Below are positions 26,147 through 34,870 of a DNA stretch of 64,000 nt, piece after piece (positions within the stretch are counted from its first letter, which is position 1; every line of letters starts with the position of its first letter). The DNA comes from Halobacillus ihumii (GTDB lineage: Bacteria > Bacillota > Bacilli > Bacillales > Halobacillaceae): the NCBI RefSeq assembly GCF_902726645.1, contig NZ_CACVAO010000001.1, positions 1,674,001 through 1,738,000 on the forward strand. Reading direction: 5' to 3'. Below the pieces are notes generated by a model. It did not search any database, was not told the DNA's origin, and saw only the letters and a list, made by a program, of their open reading frames with translations. Both the position numbers and the translations under genes were made by a program.

Positions 26147-27100
26147 GTGAATATTAAAGGAATTCATCATGTATCAGCCATTACAGCCAACGCTAAGAAA
26201 AATTACGATTTCTATACAAATGTTTTAGGCATGCGACTCATTAAAAAAACAGTAAATCAGGACGACAACTCTATGTATCACTTGTTTTACGCTGATGAAA
26301 AGGGGAATCCCGGTACAGACTTAACCTTTTTTGAGTTACCACGAGCTGGAACGACTTACCCTGGTACTCATAGTATTTCTACTACTTCATTAAGGGTGAA
26401 AGATGACAGGGCTTTAGATTATTGGAAGGAGCGCTTTGACCAATACGGAGTAGAATACAGTCCGATCAAAGAACTCATGAACAGGAAGACCTTGCCCTTC
26501 CGTGATCCCGAAGGCCAGCGGCTAACACTCGTCTCAGATGAAAATAATGAAGGGGTGGCGCCTGGAGTGGCTTGGGACCAATCTCCAGTACCACAGCAAG
26601 TAGGAATTAACGGACTTGGCCCTGTCCATCTAACCGTTGCCGATGCTGCTCCTACAGCAAAAGTCCTGACTGATATCCTCGGATTCCGTAAAGTTGGAAC
26701 CATTGATAATCGCCTCGTGTTTGAAACAGGGGAAGGCGGTGCGGGAGCTGAAGTCCATATCGAGGTTAATTCTGAATTGCCTCGTGAACGCCCTGGTAGA
26801 GGCAGCGTGCATCATGTTGCTTTCCGTGTCGAGGACGAAGCAGAGCTCGCTAAATGGGAAGATAAAATCAAACGTGCCGGTTTCCCTAATTCAGGACTAG
26901 TGGACCGTTTTTATTTTAAATCTCTATATTTCAGGGAGCCAAACCACATTCTATTCGAGCTGGCAACAGATGGCCCGGGATTTACTACAGATGAAGATGA
27001 GAAGCATTTAGGTGAAAGCTTAGCTCTTCCTCCTTTTCTTGAGCATAAACGTGAGGATATCGAATCAAAATTAGTTCCTCTCGATACTTTAAATCAATAA
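26147..27100 (+). CDS. MhqO/MhqA-type ring-cleaving dioxygenase
   Basis: A 317-residue protein with two VOC modules: GIHHVSAITANAKKNYDFYTNVLGMRLIKKTVNQDD in pattern at 4-40, and GPVHLTVADAAPTAKVLTDILGF near 150. His and Glu ligands (GIHHVS, SVHHVAF, LFELATD) point to a metal site. It belongs to the hydroquinone/catechol dioxygenase group that confers quinone resistance. Start is GTG at 26147, eight bases after AGGAGG. An MhqR-type operator upstream implies induction by quinone-like electrophiles. No mhqR gene in the window. Confidence 0.87.
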   Translation: MNIKGIHHVSAITANAKKNYDFYTNVLGMRLIKKTVNQDDNSMYHLFYADEKGNPGTDLTFFELPRAGTTYPGTHSISTTSLRVKDDRALDYWKERFDQYGVEYSPIKELMNRKTLPFRDPEGQRLTLVSDENNEGVAPGVAWDQSPVPQQVGINGLGPVHLTVADAAPTAKVLTDILGFRKVGTIDNRLVFETGEGGAGAEVHIEVNSELPRERPGRGSVHHVAFRVEDEAELAKWEDKIKRAGFPNSGLVDRFYFKSLYFREPNHILFELATDGPGFTTDEDEKHLGESLALPPFLEHKREDIESKLVPLDTLNQ

Positions 27101-27115
27101 AAACTGACATCGATT

Positions 27116-27153
27116 AAAAGCCTGCGACCAAAAATTATAGGTCACAGGCTTTT
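27116..27153. terminator. Bidirectional terminator
   Basis: AAAAGCCTG-GACC pairs with GGTC-CAGGCTTTT, between the convergent dioxygenase and aconitase genes. Confidence 0.88.
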
Positions 27154-27194
27154 ACAATTTACAAGCATTGAGAAAGACAGGTACATCCCTCGCT

Positions 27195-29144
27195 TTATGC
27201 GTTTAAACGATCTTTTACCCAGTTGACTAATCCACCTGATTCCATCATTTCAAGTTGACGTTTAGAAAGAGCATGTTCAGCTTTAATGATCTTATCTTTG
27301 CCTTTTACGGCCACATCGACCTCATTTCCTTTGTGGATCGCATTTCGAAGGTCTTTAAAGATTAATACATCTCCTTGCTCAAGACCTTCATGATCTTTTT
27401 CATTAACAAAGGTCAGCGGAAGAATACCAAAGTTAACTAAGTTCTGCCAGTGAATACGAGCAAAATCTTTTACAATAGCCACTCTCAACCCGAGATACCT
27501 CGGAGCTAACGCAGCATGTTCACGACTTGAGCCCTGACCATAGTTAGTTCCACCAACAATGACATGGCCTCCTTCTTCCCGCTGCTTCATTGCTCTGTCA
27601 TAATACGTTTCATCTACAATTTCAAAGGTGAATTTGCTAATCTCAGGCAGATTACTCCTAAATGGAAGCACTCTGGCTCCTCCTGCTAAAATTTCATCTG
27701 TTGAAATGTCATCCCCTACTTTAAGTAAGATCGGTAATTCCAGCTCATTCGGAAGTTCATCCATCTTAGGTATAGAAGCAATATTCGGTCCCTTCACAAG
27801 CTCTTCTTTGGCAGATTGTTCCGGTGTTAACGGCTTATCGAGGAGCTGTGTATCAATGGTAGGTTTATCAAGTTCCTGTACTTTCGGAAATTCAAATCCA
27901 GCATTTCGAGGATCTGTTATTTTTCCTTTTAATGCAGATACAGCAGCCGTTTCCGGACTACATAAGAATACACTATCTTCTTTTGTGCCGGAACGCCCTG
28001 GAAAGTTCCTAGGTGTCGTTCTTAAGCTATTTCTTCCGGTTGCCGGCGCCTGCCCCATACCGATACATCCATTACATCCAGCCTGATGTAAGCGAGCTCC
28101 TGCCTGCAGAAAGTTTGCGATATGGCCTTGCTCAGACAAATCAATCAGCATCTGTCTAGAAGTAGGGTTTAAATCAAATGACAACCCATCTGCAATATGT
28201 TTACCTTCAACGATTTTTGAGACAATGGCAAAATCACGGTAGCCCGGATTAGCTGATGACCCAATATAAGATTGGTAAATCGGTTCACCTTCTACCTCCC
28301 TTACAGTAACCACATTACCAGGGCTGGAAGGTTTCGCAATCATAGGCTCGAGTTCTGAAAGATTAATTTCATCCTGAACATCGTACTTCGCATCATCATC
28401 AGCTTTTAGCTCAATCCAATCGTCTTCACGGCCTTGCAGCTTCATATAGCGCTTCGTTTCATCATCAGAAGGAAAAACAGTTCCTGTTGCTCCTAGCTCT
28501 GCCCCCATATTGGCAATAACGTGACGATCCATTGCGGTTAAATTCTTAAGTCCTGGACCATAATATTCAAACACATGATTGACTCCGCCTTTTACTCCGT
28601 GGCGTCTCAGCATTTCTAAAATTGCATCCTTAGCACTTACCCAATCCGGGAATTCTCCGGTAACTTTCACACCCCAGACTTTAGGCATTTTTACATAAAA
28701 AGGTTCACCTGCAATTGCCATGGCTACATCAATACCACCTGCACCCATCGCAAGCATCCCCATACAGCCGTTCGCACATGTATGACTGTCCGAGCCAAGC
28801 AGTGTTTGGCCCGGCTTGGCTAGACGCTGCATATGGACTGGGTGACTTACCCCGTTTCCCGGGCGGCTAAAGTGCAGGCCGAATTTTTTTGCAGCACTTT
28901 CTAAGAACAGGTGATCGTCAGGGTTTTTACTATCTTCCTGAATTAGGTTATGGTCAACATATTGAGCGGAAGCCTCTGTTTTCGCACGATCAATTCCCAT
29001 TGCCTCCAACTCCAGCATAACCATGGTTCCTGTAGCATCCTGTGTTAAGGTCTGATCAATTTTCAAACCAATTTCTGCCCCTGGTTTCATTTCACCTTCA
29101 ACTAAATGATCTTTAATTAACTTTTGTGTGACATTATACCCCAC
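27195..29144 (-). CDS. Aconitate hydratase, short (Aquifex) type
   Basis: A 649-residue aconitase, which isomerises citrate and isocitrate with a 4Fe-4S cluster. Cluster cysteines are in SDSHTCANGCMG and in AGCNGCIGMG. The swivel domain at the C-terminus has the YGQGSSREHAAL motif. It lacks about 250 residues compared with the usual Bacillus CitB (about 900) and resembles the class named for Aquifex. AAGGAGGAGTGCTGAGT is close to the ATG. A normal citB may exist elsewhere; if not, this is the TCA cycle enzyme. No leu-type genes adjoin, and isopropylmalate dehydratase is less likely given the fused single chain. Confidence 0.85.
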   Translation of the reverse strand: MGYNVTQKLIKDHLVEGEMKPGAEIGLKIDQTLTQDATGTMVMLELEAMGIDRAKTEASAQYVDHNLIQEDSKNPDDHLFLESAAKKFGLHFSRPGNGVSHPVHMQRLAKPGQTLLGSDSHTCANGCMGMLAMGAGGIDVAMAIAGEPFYVKMPKVWGVKVTGEFPDWVSAKDAILEMLRRHGVKGGVNHVFEYYGPGLKNLTAMDRHVIANMGAELGATGTVFPSDDETKRYMKLQGREDDWIELKADDDAKYDVQDEINLSELEPMIAKPSSPGNVVTVREVEGEPIYQSYIGSSANPGYRDFAIVSKIVEGKHIADGLSFDLNPTSRQMLIDLSEQGHIANFLQAGARLHQAGCNGCIGMGQAPATGRNSLRTTPRNFPGRSGTKEDSVFLCSPETAAVSALKGKITDPRNAGFEFPKVQELDKPTIDTQLLDKPLTPEQSAKEELVKGPNIASIPKMDELPNELELPILLKVGDDISTDEILAGGARVLPFRSNLPEISKFTFEIVDETYYDRAMKQREEGGHVIVGGTNYGQGSSREHAALAPRYLGLRVAIVKDFARIHWQNLVNFGILPLTFVNEKDHEGLEQGDVLIFKDLRNAIHKGNEVDVAVKGKDKIIKAEHALSKRQLEMMESGGLVNWVKDRLNA

Positions 29145-29267
29145 TCAGCACTCCTCCTTATTTTTACGTTTCCCTATAATTAATTTCCTATGTTTTTTAT
29201 ACCCTTTTCATCCTTAATTTACTCACTATTTCCATTTTATATCTTAATAAATACATGAAATCAGCAT

Positions 29268-29297
29268 AAAAAAAGGATGAGATCAAAGATCTCATCC
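29268..29297 (-). terminator. Terminator of the M4 protease gene
   Basis: GGATGAGATC and GATCTCATCC form a 10-bp stem around TTT, followed by seven T on the minus strand. Confidence 0.9.
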
Positions 29298-29338
29298 GCC
29301 ATCGATATATTTTAAGGGGGAGGATTAGTAAATTTAAA

Positions 29339-30922
29339 TCAATAAACTCCTACATTATTCCATGCTTGGGTAACTGCATTGGCAGCCTGTGCTCCATAAA
29401 GATCTTGGGCAGATTGTTCTAAAGCTGCTTTTGTATAGGAGAAGTCACTGCTTGGAGTAAGGTAAACCGTTAACGCTCGATAATAAATTTGCTCGGATTG
29501 AGAAATACCTAAGCTATTAATGGTATAATATGCAGCTTTGTTCGGAATTCCACTATTAATATGGACTCCGCCCCAATCACCTTCACGCGTATTCGGTAAA
29601 TCTTGATATTCATTCATATGATCAGGTTGATTATAAGCGTTTGGATTAGAAAGAGAACGCAATGCATCACCAGAGCGACCAGGCGTATATACATCTTCAC
29701 CCATCAACCAATCTTCGGAGTCTACAAAGTACCCGAATACATCAGAAAATGATTCATTCAGAGCACCCGATTGATTTTCATAAATCAATCCGGCCGTGGT
29801 ATCTGTCACAGCATGAGTCAACTCATGGGCTACCACGTCATCGGCACCAGATAGATACGTAAATGTTGTACCATCTCCATCACCATAAATCATTTGATTG
29901 CCTGTCCAGGCTGCATTATTGTAATTTGAACCATAATGTACAGTTGAACGGATATCTGCACCCTGGTTGTCATAACTTACACGCCCGAACTTGTTATAGT
30001 AATAGTCAAATACTTCTCCTGCATAATAGTGGGCATCGACAGCCGCTTTTTGCTGTTCACTAAAAAAGTTGTTTCCAGCATCCGTTACATAATTCCCAGG
30101 CAAGTATTGTCCCTGGTTAGCCGTAAATGTTTCAATTACACCATTCATTGGTTTGGTAATATCGAATAAATAATATGTGCTGTTTGTATAATATGTGTTT
30201 AAAGATTTAGTATCACCAAGAACACCGGTGCCCGTCCCAGTTGCTTCCTTTACGACGTTGGCAGCTTTAATCACATCCCCAGACTCTGCGTTAACATACA
30301 GTTGCCAGTTCGCAGGATATGGCTGAGAGAATTGCAGCTCTACGTGATAAGCCAATTGATAGTCACCATCTTCATGATAGACGACTAGATTACTAGTCTC
30401 CGTTAAAGTCTCAAACGTTTCTCCTTTTGCCGTTTGCTTTACTTTGTCAGCTGTATCTTTTTCTACATCAATATGTTCCCAGGCTATTTCAATAGAGTCT
30501 TTCTTTTTCACTTGACGATCCTGTTTAATCTTCTCCGGGGCATCTTTATGAAATTCACCATTCACTGATGTTACTGTTCCAGACTCGTCCGTATGTACAA
30601 TGACTTCGGAATTAGCAACAGGAATATTTTCTACCATTGGCTGGTATGTATAGTGTGTCATGCCCAGCTCGTCTTTCTTCGCCTCAATAAACTTCAAGTC
30701 TTTATTCGGGTTGACCCCAAATTTCTCAGAATTCTCTTTAAAGAATTGCTTGACAGCTTTTTCAGACACGACCTTAGATGCATCAAAGTTCTTCTTCACA
30801 AAATGGGGGGCATTGACCTTTGCTTCCTGCACTGCAGAATCAGTTTCCGCACTTACAAACGTCCCACCCGACACTAAACTAGAACCTATGACAACAGATG
30901 CCATTAATGACTTCCACTTCAT
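29339..30922 (-). CDS. M4 family neutral protease (bacillolysin/thermolysin type)
   Basis: A 527-residue secreted zinc protease precursor. The signal peptide ends near A25 (VSA-ET). A propeptide with FTP and PepSY parts covers about 35-225. The mature enzyme has HELTH (366-370) with zinc ligands H366 and H370, catalytic E367, third ligand E390 (GALNESFSDVFG) and catalytic H454 (GGVHINSGIPNKA). No C-terminal extension. ATG at 30920-30922 follows AAGGAGGAATTTG. Its promoter, in the 226-base gap shared with the divergent NprR-like gene, has TATATT without a good -35, fitting activator dependence. Confidence 0.93.
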   Translation of the reverse strand: MKWKSLMASVVIGSSLVSGGTFVSAETDSAVQEAKVNAPHFVKKNFDASKVVSEKAVKQFFKENSEKFGVNPNKDLKFIEAKKDELGMTHYTYQPMVENIPVANSEVIVHTDESGTVTSVNGEFHKDAPEKIKQDRQVKKKDSIEIAWEHIDVEKDTADKVKQTAKGETFETLTETSNLVVYHEDGDYQLAYHVELQFSQPYPANWQLYVNAESGDVIKAANVVKEATGTGTGVLGDTKSLNTYYTNSTYYLFDITKPMNGVIETFTANQGQYLPGNYVTDAGNNFFSEQQKAAVDAHYYAGEVFDYYYNKFGRVSYDNQGADIRSTVHYGSNYNNAAWTGNQMIYGDGDGTTFTYLSGADDVVAHELTHAVTDTTAGLIYENQSGALNESFSDVFGYFVDSEDWLMGEDVYTPGRSGDALRSLSNPNAYNQPDHMNEYQDLPNTREGDWGGVHINSGIPNKAAYYTINSLGISQSEQIYYRALTVYLTPSSDFSYTKAALEQSAQDLYGAQAANAVTQAWNNVGVY

Positions 30923-31054
30923 CAAATTCCTCCTTTTTCTCGAGTACATTGCCAATATAACACAATTTTCTGTCATTATGTCTGTGAAAGTTAGTGCGAT
31001 ATACCCCACTTAAAGGCATGAAATTTGAACGACTTGGGAAACCTATCAATATAG

Positions 31055-31083
31055 TTGAAATATACTAATCGAACGTGTATTCT
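31055..31083 (+). promoter_or_regulatory. Promoter of the NprR-like gene
   Basis: TTGAAA (31055-31060), 17 bases, TATTCT (31078-31083). It would start transcription about 60 bases before the ATG. Confidence 0.5.
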
Positions 31084-31122
31084 GAAAATAGATTTGAAAG
31101 AGCAAACCTCCTGACAAATCTT

Positions 31123-31136
31123 TAGTTGATCAACTA
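31123..31136. promoter_or_regulatory. Perfect palindrome before the NprR-like gene
   Basis: TAGTTGATCAACTA is a 14-bp palindrome lying in the leader, just before the ribosome-binding site AGGTG. It may be an autoregulatory operator; no protein assigned. Confidence 0.4.
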
Positions 31137-31148
31137 GGTGTGTGGAAA

Positions 31149-32435
31149 ATGGAATATGGTAAAGTGCTTCGTTTTCACCGGGTTAAACAAGGTTTAACTC
31201 AAAACCAGCTAGCTGAGGGCATCATTTCATCAGCCTACCTCTCGAAGATTGAGAACGATCAAACAGTTCCGGCTGTCGAGGTTCTCGAACTGCTTTACGA
31301 AAGACTTGGGCTAGACTTTTCAGATTCTTCCTATAGTCATCCTTCTAAAGAGAAGCTAAAGGAATGGTATGAATCGATTGTGTTCAAGCGTAGAGAAGAT
31401 GCAGAGCTGCTCATGAATGAATTGCTCCAGCAGAAAGAAACGCTAGCTAACCATCATTTATATATTTTTTTCGAGCTATACCGCATTCGATACCTTTTGT
31501 TGGAAAATGAGGTGGAGAAGGCTTATGAGGCTTGGGAAAATATCCGTCAGCATAAAGATACTTTTGATGACGAAATGAATTTCTATTTCCATTTGGTTTC
31601 GGGACTTATGAAGTATTATAAGAGTAAGTTCGAAGATTCCTATCAAGATTTAATGGAAGCCAAAAATTATAGTTCATCTTTGGAATTAGAAGATTGGCAG
31701 TACAGCGACCTTTACTATTTGCTTGCATTAAGCACAGGTCAAGCCAATTACATATCGGCCTCTATTTTTTATACAAGTCTTGCTCTGGAAATCTATCAAA
31801 GTCATTATGATTTAACAAAAAGTGCCGATTGCCATATTATTCAAGGGATAAATTTCAGTCGTTTAAGAAACTATTCGAAGTCCCTAGAAAATTTCGATCT
31901 TGCCCGAAAGATTGCCACTCAAACCAATAATCGTGTTCAACTCAAACTTGTTTACATTAATATAGGAGTTTTAGAATCCAGGCTTGAAAATCACATGGCA
32001 TCCATTTCTAGTTACAAGAAGAGTTTAGAATTTGTCGATGAAATAAATACTGCATTAGACACCTTTGAATTTTTAAATATTATTCATGGGTTAATTACCC
32101 AACATTATAAATTAAATGATGAAAATGGATGCATAGAATGGATAAATGAGGGAGAAAGACAACTCATTTCCTACCCTTCAAAACCCCATGAGTTACACTT
32201 TAAAGTTTATAAATATATCATGACTGAAAATGAAGATATACAGGAGCTATTAGAAAATGAAGTAATTCCATACTTTCAGGAGAGCAGAGATCATACATAT
32301 GCTATTAGATATGCAATGTTCTTAGCTGACCTCCTTGAAAAGCAAAGAATGTATAAAAAGTCTTCATCTTACCTTAGGTTAGCAATTCAATTGTTAAATA
32401 AACACTCTCATTTGGGAGGAGGGATAAGTTTATGA
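31149..32435 (+). CDS. NprR-like RNPP quorum-sensing regulator
   Basis: A 428-residue protein. An XRE helix-turn-helix (about 1-65: RFHRVKQGLTQNQLAEGIISSAYLSKIEN in pattern) is followed by about 360 residues of helical TPR-like repeats rich in Tyr, Leu and Ser, e.g. KSLENFDLARKIA and ASISSYKKSLEFV. This is the build of RNPP regulators (NprR about 423 residues). The ATG has AGGTG eight bases upstream; a GTG at 31140 is possible. It overlaps a small exported-peptide gene by 4 bases and is divergent from an M4 protease, the classic NprR target. Probably a peptide-controlled activator of the protease. Confidence 0.8.
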   Translation: MEYGKVLRFHRVKQGLTQNQLAEGIISSAYLSKIENDQTVPAVEVLELLYERLGLDFSDSSYSHPSKEKLKEWYESIVFKRREDAELLMNELLQQKETLANHHLYIFFELYRIRYLLLENEVEKAYEAWENIRQHKDTFDDEMNFYFHLVSGLMKYYKSKFEDSYQDLMEAKNYSSSLELEDWQYSDLYYLLALSTGQANYISASIFYTSLALEIYQSHYDLTKSADCHIIQGINFSRLRNYSKSLENFDLARKIATQTNNRVQLKLVYINIGVLESRLENHMASISSYKKSLEFVDEINTALDTFEFLNIIHGLITQHYKLNDENGCIEWINEGERQLISYPSKPHELHFKVYKYIMTENEDIQELLENEVIPYFQESRDHTYAIRYAMFLADLLEKQRMYKKSSSYLRLAIQLLNKHSHLGGGISL

Positions 32436-32551
32436 AAAAGTTATTAGCAGTTATAGCGCTAACTGGCTTATTAGTATCAGTTTCTGCTCCAGTACTTCAT
32501 GATAGTGCTGTAGAAACTTTTCCAAGGCCTATTGTAGCGGAACAAGTTTAG
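32432..32551 (+). CDS. Candidate NprX-like signalling pro-peptide (39 residues)
   Basis: ATG at 32432 overlaps the regulator stop (ATGA), with GGGAGGAGGG upstream inside that gene. It encodes a Sec-type signal (MKKLL then a hydrophobic core to SVSA) and a short tail ending ETFPRPIVAEQV. The form, size and overlap match RNPP signal genes such as nprX, phr and papR. By comparison with NprX (SKPDIVG), the active piece may be FPRPIVA or near; this is a guess. A terminator follows at 32610. Confidence 0.75.
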   Translation: MKKLLAVIALTGLLVSVSAPVLHDSAVETFPRPIVAEQV

Positions 32552-32609
32552 TATTTTTCATGTAGTTATTTTATTTAATGAACACCCCTAATCCTATACC
32601 TATATATTG

Positions 32610-32640
32610 ACCCTCTATCCAATGGTAGAGGGTATTTTTT
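32610..32640 (+). terminator. Terminator of the NprR-like/peptide operon
   Basis: ACCCTCTA and TAGAGGGT flank an eight-base loop and are followed by ATTTTTT. Confidence 0.9.
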
Positions 32641-32659
32641 ACGAAAGGAGTCTCTTGAA

Positions 32660-33313
32660 ATGATTATCGTCGGAATCGACCTGTCTGGTCCTGCCAACCA
32701 CAAAGATACAGCCGTGACTGTTTTTAAAAGTGATGAACACTTTTTACAGTTTGATCAGTTGCTGACCTCCGCTTCTGACGACGACATCCTTTCACTCATT
32801 ACCTGCCTGTCTGAAAAAAATCAGGTTCTTGTAGGGATTGATGCTCCGCTTTCTTATCAAGATGGCGGCGGGGATCGCGAACTCGACAAAGAGCTGCGTG
32901 AATTCGCAAAAGAACTTGGAATGAAACCTGGTTCAATTATGCCCCCCACCCTGACAAAAATGATCTACCTTACTGCTAGGGGGATGAAACTGGCTTCTAT
33001 GTTAACTAGTTTTACAAACGTGGAAGTTATTGAAGTACATCCAGGTGCGACCCTTGCCTCCAGAATTCCTAAGGATCAAGGAAGAGAGCACATCCTTTTC
33101 TATAAACACTCACCTGATAGCTTGAAGTGGATAGTGGACTGGATGGTTTCTTTTGGTCTGCAAGGAATACAGACAGATTTTCTAACAACCAGTCATTTAG
33201 TTGATGCGTGTGCTGCTGCTATTGCAGCTTGGGATTATGGACATCCTAACCGTCATTCATATTGGGTGTATGATTCTCTCCCCCCTCACCATCCGTATCC
33301 CTTTTCATGTTAA
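32660..33313 (+). CDS. DUF429 protein
   Basis: A 217-residue protein of the DUF429 family, which has an RNase H-like fold. It opens with VGIDLSGPANHKDTAV, followed by VGIDAPLSYQDGGG, RELDKELREFAKELG, EVHPGATL and a final HLVDACAAAIAAWDYG. Conserved acids D7, D in GIDAPL and D in VDACAAA could form a metal site. Biochemical role unknown. GAAAGGAGTCTCTTGAA precedes the ATG. Lies between two terminators, so monocistronic. Confidence 0.83.
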   Translation: MIIVGIDLSGPANHKDTAVTVFKSDEHFLQFDQLLTSASDDDILSLITCLSEKNQVLVGIDAPLSYQDGGGDRELDKELREFAKELGMKPGSIMPPTLTKMIYLTARGMKLASMLTSFTNVEVIEVHPGATLASRIPKDQGREHILFYKHSPDSLKWIVDWMVSFGLQGIQTDFLTTSHLVDACAAAIAAWDYGHPNRHSYWVYDSLPPHHPYPFSC

Positions 33314-33314
33314 A

Positions 33315-33348
33315 AAGAGCTTTGTCCAATAATTTGAACAAAGCTCTT
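33315..33348. terminator. Bidirectional terminator
   Basis: AAGAGCTTTGT pairs perfectly with ACAAAGCTCTT, between the convergent DUF429 and persulfide dioxygenase genes. Confidence 0.88.
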
Positions 33349-33357
33349 GATGAGAAG

Positions 33358-34755
33358 TTATGCTTTTGCCGTTTGTTTATGTTTGATCCAGGCATCATAT
33401 CCTCCTGAAACATTGATCACTTTATTAAATCCATTCGCCTGGAGAATACTTGCGGCGATTGCTGAGCGTGCTCCGGACTTGCAATGCACGATAGGAACCT
33501 TACCTGATGGGATTTCATCCAGTCGGTGCGGCAATGTCCCGAGCATAATGTGAATAGCGCCATCAATGTGGCCTTCATCCCATTCGGACTGATTGCGGAC
33601 ATCAATTACCACATACTCTTCACTACCGCGCTTGTCTTCAAATTCCCCAACTGTAACAGTTTCATACCTTTCTAGATCTGTTAACTTATCCACTTTTTCA
33701 GTTGGCAGATAACCTGTTAAGCTATCAAATCCAATAGATTGAAGCGTCCTTCTTATTTCAAGTGCTTCATCCTTATTCGCAATGACCACCGCATCTTGGT
33801 GATATGGAAGCAGCCACCCTGCCCAGTTGACAAAGGACTTGTTAAAAGGGATATTGATCGACCCTTGCAGATGTCCTTCAGCAAATTCCTCTTTAGAGCG
33901 AGTGTCCACAATGGAACCTTTAAATCGGCTTATTTCCTCCAGTCTTATCTCTTGGAGTTCTTGATCTTCAGCTAGCAAGGCTGGCCCTTCCTTATTCAGT
34001 TTTTTCATAATAGGAAAATAAGCAGGGGGTTCAGGTTGACCAGCTATTAACATGTTAACGAACTCATCTTCTTTTTCCACATTCAGCGCCCAATTTGTCT
34101 GCTTTTCATAGCCTATAGTAGAAGAAGGAACAGCCCCGAGTGATTTTCCACAGGCACTGCCGGCGCCATGACCTGGCCACACTTGAACGAAGTCCGGTAA
34201 TTTCTTGAAGCGATTGAGGGATTGATACATTGCTCTTGCTCCAAGTTTCGCTGTCCCTGCAGCTCCTATTGACTTCTCAAGTAAATCCGGACGACCTACA
34301 TCCCCTACAAACACAAAATCCCCCGTGAAGATTCCCATGGGAACAGATGCTCCTCCGCCTTCATCCGTTAATATAAACGAAAGGCTTTCTGGTGTATGTC
34401 CAGGTGTGTGAAGCACATCTAAACGAACCCCTCCTACGTACAATTGATCTCCATCCTTAAGCCATTCGTGACTTTCCTTTTTTCCAAAATTGTACTTCCA
34501 CTCGTCATTTCCTTCATTTGAAAGGAACAAAGAGGCACCCGTTTCATGTATTAATTCCCTAGAGCCAGAGAGAAAATCTGCATGGATATGAGTTTCCGTT
34601 ACCTTGGTTATGTGCAAAGCGTTTTTACGAGCTGTTTCTAGATAAGGTTGAACATTTCTAGCCGGGTCAATCACAATGGCTTCCCCTGTTTTCTGACACC
34701 CTGCCATATACGAGTTTTGCGCTAAATTTTCGTCAAAAAAGGTTTGAATAAACAT
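33358..34755 (-). CDS. Persulfide dioxygenase-rhodanese fusion (CstB-like)
   Basis: A 465-residue protein with an N-terminal metallo-beta-lactamase domain of the ETHE1/persulfide dioxygenase type: H56, H58, D60 in THIHADF, LHTPGHTPESL and TGDFVFVGDVGRPDL. Two rhodanese domains follow (about 260-350 and 370-460). The first has no active-site Cys (VVIANKDEA at the loop). The second keeps it in VHCKSGARS. The build equals S. aureus CstB (444), which turns persulfides into thiosulfate. Start at 34753-34755 after GGAGGAATAAAT. No cstR or sqr gene adjoins. Confidence 0.87.
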   Translation of the reverse strand: MFIQTFFDENLAQNSYMAGCQKTGEAIVIDPARNVQPYLETARKNALHITKVTETHIHADFLSGSRELIHETGASLFLSNEGNDEWKYNFGKKESHEWLKDGDQLYVGGVRLDVLHTPGHTPESLSFILTDEGGGASVPMGIFTGDFVFVGDVGRPDLLEKSIGAAGTAKLGARAMYQSLNRFKKLPDFVQVWPGHGAGSACGKSLGAVPSSTIGYEKQTNWALNVEKEDEFVNMLIAGQPEPPAYFPIMKKLNKEGPALLAEDQELQEIRLEEISRFKGSIVDTRSKEEFAEGHLQGSINIPFNKSFVNWAGWLLPYHQDAVVIANKDEALEIRRTLQSIGFDSLTGYLPTEKVDKLTDLERYETVTVGEFEDKRGSEEYVVIDVRNQSEWDEGHIDGAIHIMLGTLPHRLDEIPSGKVPIVHCKSGARSAIAASILQANGFNKVINVSGGYDAWIKHKQTAKA

Positions 34756-34833
34756 ATTTATTCCTCCGTTCATGCACTAGTACATCTTACTATTATGATT
34801 ACACGTTTTGGGTTCAAAGTCCTGCTTGAAATG

Positions 34834-34866
34834 AAAAGAACCACACCTTAATATAATGTGGTGTGG
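34834..34866 (-). terminator. Terminator of the DUF6933 gene
   Basis: Minus-strand CCACACC and GGTGTGG pair around a 12-base loop, followed by TTCTTTT. Confidence 0.75.
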
Positions 34867-34870
34867 ATCC

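Noticed and set aside
27628..28086. 152-residue frame opposite the aconitase gene
   Set aside because: Antisense shadow with Ser/Leu-rich translation and no motif.
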